NCBI RefSeq assembly: GCF_019597925.1
Contig: NZ_CP080442.1
Span: 1,282,001 to 1,346,000, forward strand
Length of the DNA stretch: 64,000 nucleotides
Direction: 5' to 3'
Source: [Clostridium] scindens
GTDB lineage: Bacteria; Bacillota; Clostridia; Lachnospirales; Lachnospiraceae
Below are positions 59,312 to 64,000 of this stretch, one piece after another. A program made the translations under genes and the position numbers. Position 1 is the first letter of the stretch. The number at the start of each line of letters is the position of its first letter. The notes beneath the pieces were generated by a model. The model did no database searches. It was not told the DNA's origin and worked only from the letters and a program-made list of their open reading frames with translations.

Positions 59312-61111
59312 ATGGAAAAAAGATACAAATTTCAGATTATACCTGTTTGTATAATCCTCTTTTTTCTCCTGCCGTTTACAGTGAAGGCGTGGGGACCTCC
59401 AGCCTTGGAGAAAGAGGAAGATTTTTTAAAGTGGTATGAAGAAAATAAAGATAAAAACGGCGCAGTATATTCTTTGTCGGGGGATTTAAAACTGGAAAGC
59501 GGAGACAAAGAACATCCGATTCGACTTGATGGAACCGGGAATGTCGTGATCGATGCCGGAAGATATGGAATCTTAGTGGATTGCGACGTTTGGATTGATA
59601 ATCCGAACCTCTGCATCCGGGGAAATAATTTTTTCTGCATCATGGTTCGAAATCATGCAGACCTGGCCCTGAACCAGGGGAAGCTTATTTATACAGGAGA
59701 AGATGGCGTGGCGGTTCATGTCGCAGAAGGCACCATGACATCTCCAGGCGTGCCTGATAGGTTTGCAATTCAGGCACAGGGCAGGAATGTAATTGGAATC
59801 CAATATGATGGGAGCCATGAAAAAAGCGTATCGAATCTGCATATGGAGCTGGATGGAAGCCAGTCATCCAAAGGAATTGCAACCATGTCAAATGGATACA
59901 TACCCATTATCCACTGCAATATTCAGGTCACAAGCCAGCAGTCGGCATATGGCGTATATGGAGAGGGGGCCGCAGATTTTCTGATTCAGGAATCTTTTAT
60001 TTCTGCCAGATGGACGGATCCCGGATGGAATCCCGTGGGGGAATTGTGCAGCGTATACTCTGCGCAAGGAACGGTTGTAAATGATAATTCAAAGTTAGAA
60101 CCCAAACTGGATAACACAAAGAACTATACCATGATGGAAATAAAGGATCCAAGGCCAGTATATGTAGAGACAGGATCATCCCCGGATCAGTGGGGATTTC
60201 CGGAAAGCCTGGAAGTATATGTATGGGAGATGGGACTAGAAACCGAAAGAAAGGTGTCCATACCAGTCACATGGAATGTGAATGAGAACGCATTTGGGAA
60301 GCCAGGTTTTGTGAAAGTGCAGGGGAATTTTGAAACGAATGATACAGAGAATGAATATAAGAATCCAAATAATCTCGTGCCCGAAATTACCGTATTATGC
60401 CTGCCGCCGGAAAAAATGTTTCTGGTTGGATATAGCATTTTTGAAGATGCTAAGGAAGGAGCACAGCTTGTACTTCCATATCCATATGACGCACAGCGGA
60501 TGGAAGTGATGTACAGCATGGATGGGAAAGACTTTTCTTATTATCTGTTTGACGGGCAGACCAATGTCTTAGAAGGTATGGAAGAGAGCAAGGATGGAAT
60601 GTTTTCTTTTTATCTTAATCTTCCGGTGAAAGGGAAAGTGATTTATTTAAAGACATTGGTGTATGGAGAAAGTGTTTTTAAAGGCGAGAGTGCTGTGTGG
60701 ATGATTGATGGGAGAGTAAAACAGGAACTTCCGGACGGGACAGATAGTTCGAATGGCGGCGACAGAGGCGGACAGACATTGGAGACATCCATCCCTGCCG
60801 GAGAAGATGGAGAAGAAGATTTATCTAAGAGGAATGCAGACGGAGGACAGATCACAGTCATAACAAAGGCCGGGGCAGGCCAGGAGACGCCAGAGAATGA
60901 AGCGGCAGAAGCAGGAAAAAATAAAGATAGAGAATCAAAGAAAATTGGTAAGGACGTAGAAAAAAAGACAGGGGCAGATTCCCAAAGCGTGTCTAATGGA
61001 AACGGGGAAGCTGCTTTTGCAGGTGCTAAAGTTGTAATCACATTGATTGCTGCAATAGGCTTGGCGGCAGCCGGAATAGGAGTCGGGAGAAAAATCTTTA
61101 AGAAAAGATAA
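59312..61111 (+). CDS. Secreted protein with beta-helix-like domain and C-terminal membrane anchor
   Basis: A 599-residue protein. A signal peptide spans residues 1-25 (FLLPFTVKA). A right-handed beta-helix-like part (about 40-240) has repeated short N/G-rich strands (RLDGTGNVVIDAGRYGILVD and so on). A PVTWN-type Ig domain is near residue 315, as in the larger surface protein upstream. A Glu/Gly-rich, low-complexity stalk (about 475-570) leads to a membrane helix and KKR end without LPXTG. It is divergent from the response regulator and probably shares a function with the upstream protein. Confidence 0.85.
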   Translation: MEKRYKFQIIPVCIILFFLLPFTVKAWGPPALEKEEDFLKWYEENKDKNGAVYSLSGDLKLESGDKEHPIRLDGTGNVVIDAGRYGILVDCDVWIDNPNLCIRGNNFFCIMVRNHADLALNQGKLIYTGEDGVAVHVAEGTMTSPGVPDRFAIQAQGRNVIGIQYDGSHEKSVSNLHMELDGSQSSKGIATMSNGYIPIIHCNIQVTSQQSAYGVYGEGAADFLIQESFISARWTDPGWNPVGELCSVYSAQGTVVNDNSKLEPKLDNTKNYTMMEIKDPRPVYVETGSSPDQWGFPESLEVYVWEMGLETERKVSIPVTWNVNENAFGKPGFVKVQGNFETNDTENEYKNPNNLVPEITVLCLPPEKMFLVGYSIFEDAKEGAQLVLPYPYDAQRMEVMYSMDGKDFSYYLFDGQTNVLEGMEESKDGMFSFYLNLPVKGKVIYLKTLVYGESVFKGESAVWMIDGRVKQELPDGTDSSNGGDRGGQTLETSIPAGEDGEEDLSKRNADGGQITVITKAGAGQETPENEAAEAGKNKDRESKKIGKDVEKKTGADSQSVSNGNGEAAFAGAKVVITLIAAIGLAAAGIGVGRKIFKKR

Positions 61112-61119
61112 GGAAAAAC

Positions 61120-61177
61120 AAGCATAACCCGCAGAAAATCGTGTTCTAAAAAGCACGATTTTCTGCGGGTTATGCTT
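61120..61177. terminator. Very long perfect hairpin between convergent genes
   Basis: Arms of 24 bases (61120-61143 and 61154-61177) pair without a single mismatch around a 10-base loop. It lies nine bases after the surface-protein stop and 26 bases before the end of the convergent dehydrogenase gene; runs of A before and of T after are short. Confidence 0.85.
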
Positions 61178-61202
61178 TGCAGGATGCCTTTTGTGGAGAC
61201 GA

Positions 61203-62387
61203 TTAAATTCCCTGTGCCAGCCGATAGATTTCTGCTATCTGCTCCCGGTTAAGTTCCCGTACTTTTCCGATCGTACGGGTATTGCCAAAACTGCATTTGT
61301 CGGCGAGTTCCAGAATCTGCTCTTCGCTTGGGGCAATTCCAAGTTCGTGGAGGCTGGTGGGCATTCCAATGCTTCGAAAATAGTCTTCCATAGCCTGAAT
61401 GCCCAGAAGGGCCGTCTGCTCCAAGTCTTCACTGTGCGGAACGAAAAGGACATTCTCGGCAAACTTGGCAAACCGGTCCAGGCGGTCCTTGCATACATAG
61501 CGGGCCCAGGTACCCCATACGGCAGCAAGGCCTGCGCCGTGAGCGACGTCGAACATGCCGCCAAGTTCATGTTCCAACTGGTGGGAAGCCCAGTCCCCGC
61601 CATCGGTACCGCATCCAGTAAGGCCATTATGAGAGAGGCTGGAAGCCCACATGACTTCTGCACGGGCGTCATAATTTTGAGGATCCTTTTTCAGAATCAG
61701 AGAATTCTTCATGACAGTGCGAAGCAGTGCCTCGCTGATTCCGTCCGTCATCTCCATATTCGTGCTCTGGTTGAAGTATCGTTCCATCGTATGCACCAGA
61801 ATATCCACGCATCCGCTCTGCGTCTGGTAATCTGGAAGCGTATATGTAAGTTCCGGATTCAGGATGGCAAACCTGCAGCGGCAATATTCGCTTTTATAGC
61901 CACGCTTCTTTAAGCCGTCTTCGTTCGTAATGACGGAGGAGTTGCTCATCTCGCTTCCGGCAGCCGCGATGGTAAGGATGGCGCCAATGGGCAGGCAGGC
62001 GGAAGCGGTACGCTTCCTCGCATAAAAGTCCCAGACATCTCCCTCATTGGCAACGCCATAGCCGATTGCCTTGGAGGAATCGATAACGCTTCCGCCGCCT
62101 ACTGCCAGGATAAAGTCGACTCCTTCCCGCCGGCACAGTGCGATTCCCTCGCGTACTTTGGAGAGACGGGGGTTTGGAACCACGCCTCCCAAAGAAACAT
62201 AGGGGATGCCTTCGGCATCGAGGGAAGCATATACGCGGTCGAGAAGGCCGCTTCTTACGACGCTGCCGCTTCCGTAATGAACCAGGACCTTCCTGCATCC
62301 CTGCTCTTTGATGAGGCTTCCGGTTTTGGACTCGGCCGCTTTGCCAAAGACGACTTTGGTAGGCGTATGATATTCAAAATTTAACAT
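61203..62387 (-). CDS. Iron-containing alcohol dehydrogenase (BdhA/YugJ-like)
   Basis: A 394-residue group III alcohol dehydrogenase that reduces aldehydes with NAD(P)H. The N-terminal part has the GGGSVIDSSKAIG nucleotide motif; metal ligands are in DILVHTMERYF and HQLEHELGGMFDVAHGAGLA, the latter a BdhA/YugJ pattern. ATG at 62387 follows AAGGAG with eight bases between. It is not near the BMC operon, and I see no reason to link the two. TTGACA (62482-62477) on the minus strand may be its -35. Confidence 0.93.
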   Translation of the reverse strand: MLNFEYHTPTKVVFGKAAESKTGSLIKEQGCRKVLVHYGSGSVVRSGLLDRVYASLDAEGIPYVSLGGVVPNPRLSKVREGIALCRREGVDFILAVGGGSVIDSSKAIGYGVANEGDVWDFYARKRTASACLPIGAILTIAAAGSEMSNSSVITNEDGLKKRGYKSEYCRCRFAILNPELTYTLPDYQTQSGCVDILVHTMERYFNQSTNMEMTDGISEALLRTVMKNSLILKKDPQNYDARAEVMWASSLSHNGLTGCGTDGGDWASHQLEHELGGMFDVAHGAGLAAVWGTWARYVCKDRLDRFAKFAENVLFVPHSEDLEQTALLGIQAMEDYFRSIGMPTSLHELGIAPSEEQILELADKCSFGNTRTIGKVRELNREQIAEIYRLAQGI

Positions 62388-62652
62388 ATTAGACACTCCT
62401 TCTCACTCATTTTTTCATGACCATTCTATCATATTTAGCAATAACAGGGTATGGTATAATAATATATCATAAAAATTGTCAATACCAGTCGGGTACTTCC
62501 TGTTTTTTGCTCCGGGCGCTTGAGGGATTCGTTATGCCCAGCCGTTAGAAAAAAGGGGATTGACCAAATCGAAATTAGACGGTATACTGGTACCATCAAA
62601 GACAAGGACGTCGTATCGTGGATACGGCGTCCTTTTTGATTTTAACAGGCGT
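62388..62652. other. Intergenic region with a short promoter-terminator unit
   Basis: A 265-base gap between two minus-strand genes. The left part has the dehydrogenase promoter (minus-strand TTGACA at 62482-62477, TTATAC at 62459-62454). The right part has a plus-strand promoter followed by a terminator, with no gene between. No ribosome site with open frame was found. Confidence 0.6.
62560..62640 (+). ncRNA. Promoter followed at once by terminator: candidate tiny RNA
   Basis: TTGACC (62560-62565) and TATACT (62583-62588) are 17 bases apart; the start would be near 62595. The arms GGACGTCGTATC and GATACGGCGTCC (62604-62630 region, loop GTG) with TTTTT follow directly, giving a transcript of about 40-45 bases made mostly of the hairpin. 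There is no room for a protein. It points toward the 3' end of the convergent DUF2877 gene. Confidence 0.45.
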
Positions 62653-63534
62653 TTATTGGTCTAGTTTGAGTTCCAGGGCATAGACGATCCCAGATAATGT
62701 ATCCATGCCGGAAGAATGTCCGATCTCAGAAAAAGATTTTAAAATATCTCCGGACGGTGGCAGCAAGGTCAGCGAGATCACGGCGCGGCTGAAATGGGAT
62801 GCTAAGGCACAATCAAGGAAGGCCCTGCTGATCTCGTTTGTATTGGCAAGCCGTGCGCGTATCTGGCATCCAAGTTCCAGAGTGAAAGGATGCGAGCCCT
62901 GATTTCGGAGGAGGAGGCCAGCCAATACGCCGCACAGGAAATCATCGCCGCTGGGGGTAAGGCCGATCCCAAGTCCGAGAAGTCCGGCTAATGTGCTGGC
63001 AGCCTTCTCATACTGTCCCTCCTTAAGAAGGAGCATGCAGGACGACATCCGCTTCCTGGCAGTTTCAAGGATGAGATCAAAAGGTTCTGCCGAACCCTTA
63101 TAGGAGTCGGACAGCAGGCAAAAGCCTCCGACGTCCGAGGAGGACAGGACGCTATGCAGCCTCTCGCAAAGTCGCGCGTGGGAAAAGCCTGGGGGCAAAG
63201 AGGCCAGTCGCGATTCGTAGATCTCTTCCGGCTGATATAGAAAGGAAGACGAACATCCGGCAGACGCAGAGTCAGGCATAACGATCTCTATCCGATCGCC
63301 CAGGACATTCACAGGCTGGCCGGAGCGGATAGGAAGCTGATCCATGGATCGCCCCTCCATATCCGTGATCAGGCTGATGGGAGACAGAGGGGACGCGGCT
63401 GACTGCAGTGCCAGCAGATGCTGTCCTAATTGAATGTTGATTGTTTTCTTATAAACAGAGTGGACGGTTCCAGATATGCACAGGCCTAATATATGGCTGG
63501 CATAAGCGGCTGTCGCAGTAATTACATGGTACAT
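62653..63534 (-). CDS. DUF2877 protein (AllH/YlbF-like)
   Basis: A 293-residue protein of the DUF2877 family. GLGIGLTPSGDDFLCGVLAG is the unmistakable signature. Family members (YlbF/AllH of E. coli) are linked to the oxamate carbamoyltransferase of anaerobic allantoin breakdown. The adjacent divergent gene is an allantoinase-like amidohydrolase, which fits purine breakdown. AAAGGAG lies before the ATG at 63534. Confidence 0.88.
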   Translation of the reverse strand: MYHVITATAAYASHILGLCISGTVHSVYKKTINIQLGQHLLALQSAASPLSPISLITDMEGRSMDQLPIRSGQPVNVLGDRIEIVMPDSASAGCSSSFLYQPEEIYESRLASLPPGFSHARLCERLHSVLSSSDVGGFCLLSDSYKGSAEPFDLILETARKRMSSCMLLLKEGQYEKAASTLAGLLGLGIGLTPSGDDFLCGVLAGLLLRNQGSHPFTLELGCQIRARLANTNEISRAFLDCALASHFSRAVISLTLLPPSGDILKSFSEIGHSSGMDTLSGIVYALELKLDQ

Positions 63535-63762
63535 GGTATAAATACTCCTTTGTCTACAGATTCTAACAGATAATAGAATAAATTACAAAAAAAATGAAAA
63601 ACTAATTTTTTTTATACATAACAGACAAAAATGACGTATTTTTTTCGCTTTCATGTAATTGTTTTTCAATATTGTATCTAATAAAATACACTTATGTATT
63701 ATGAATGGTTAACCAAAGAATGACAAAAAAAAGACAAGGCGCCTTTTGTAAGGAGGAAAACA

Positions 63763-64000
63763 ATGTATGATTTAGTAGTAAAAAATGGTAAGCTCGTAAC
63801 TCCCGACCGCGTTTATGAAGCCGATATTGCAGTAAAAGACGGAGTCTATTCTGCATTTTTGGCAAAAAGGTCAGAGGCTGCAGCAAAAGAAGTAATTGAT
63901 GCAAAAGGATGCTATGTATTTCCGGGCATTATTGACTGCCATGCACATTTGAATGAGCCAGGATTTGAATACCGGGAAGACTTTGAGACAGGATCCAGAG
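63763..64000 (+). CDS. Allantoinase-like cyclic amidohydrolase, partial (5' part)
   Basis: The first 79 codons of an amidohydrolase; the rest is outside the window. MYDLVVKNGKLVTPDRVYEA and GIIDCHAHLNEPGFEYREDF hold the first metal motif, HAH followed by NEPG, which favours allantoinase/dihydroorotase-like proteins over dihydropyrimidinase. AAGGAGGAAA lies before the ATG. Divergent from DUF2877, so it probably begins a purine or allantoin operon to the right. Unlike the BMC-linked enzyme it has no N-terminal extension. Confidence 0.85.
   Translation, partial: MYDLVVKNGKLVTPDRVYEADIAVKDGVYSAFLAKRSEAAAKEVIDAKGCYVFPGIIDCHAHLNEPGFEYREDFETGSR

Noticed and set aside
61203..62387. Alcohol dehydrogenase as part of the microcompartment pathway
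   Set aside because: It is about 37 kb away, on the other strand, with its own promoter and no targeting extension.

Overview
The window looks like chromosome from a Gram-positive, low-to-mid GC anaerobe of the Clostridia, most likely Lachnospiraceae. The support is a PolC-type replicase, MurT/GatD, an L31-YqhQ-PrmC-RF1 gene string, a DUF4364 regulator, ferredoxin-linked 2-oxoacid metabolism, strong AGGAGG ribosome sites and frequent TTG starts. I cannot name the species with confidence. No rRNA, tRNA, CRISPR array, transposase or phage gene was seen.

Layout. 1-3613 (minus strand): an operon of malic enzyme, a YhcC-type radical SAM protein, a DUF4364 regulator and a two-gene chromate transporter that runs off the left edge. 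3960-10329: Rho, L31, YqhQ, PrmC, RF1 and an ABC exporter. 10438-23822: a divergent Crp/Fnr-type regulator and a 12.5-kb bacterial microcompartment (BMC) operon. 24052-31312: a DUF2156 protein, two aminotransferases, a small-export protein, a sugar kinase, MurT/GatD and an XRE regulator. 31464-40201: small envelope or unknown proteins, IspG, PolC, two EamA transporters and a jelly-roll-like protein. 40142-51961: a dense run of regulator-plus-target modules (EamA with XRE-cupin; PadR with DUF1048-like membrane protein; WYL with GyrI/TfoX/GNAT; PadR with MATE), then ferritin, MnmM and the Mg2+ channel MgtE behind a long leader. 52212-61111: two large secreted or surface proteins around an XRE regulator and a two-component system. 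61203-64000: an iron alcohol dehydrogenase, a DUF2877 protein and the start of an allantoinase-like gene.

The most interesting system is the BMC operon. It encodes four shell proteins (two BMC-H, one pentameric vertex protein, one EutL-like BMC-T), a class-V PLP enzyme with an N-terminal extension, a cyclic amidohydrolase with an N-terminal extension, a four-subunit 2-oxoacid:ferredoxin oxidoreductase, a split ADP-forming acyl-CoA synthetase, two transporters and an unrecognised 150-residue protein. It has no aldehyde dehydrogenase, phosphotransacylase or alcohol dehydrogenase, so it is not a standard aldehyde-handling metabolosome. The gene set suggests ring opening of a cyclic amide, release of a 2-oxoacid by the PLP enzyme, oxidation to acyl-CoA with reduced ferredoxin, and ATP from the CoA ester. 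A dyad TGTAAA-N4-TTTACA centred 41.5 bases upstream of the predicted start site, between the regulator and the operon, fits class II activation by the neighbouring Crp/Fnr protein.

Other notable signals are a matched pair of 24-bp dyads flanking a WYL regulator, palindromes inside a MATE promoter, an unassigned structured leader with a terminator before mgtE, and a promoter followed almost at once by a terminator near 62,600. Functions are read from sequence motifs by eye; no database search was run.
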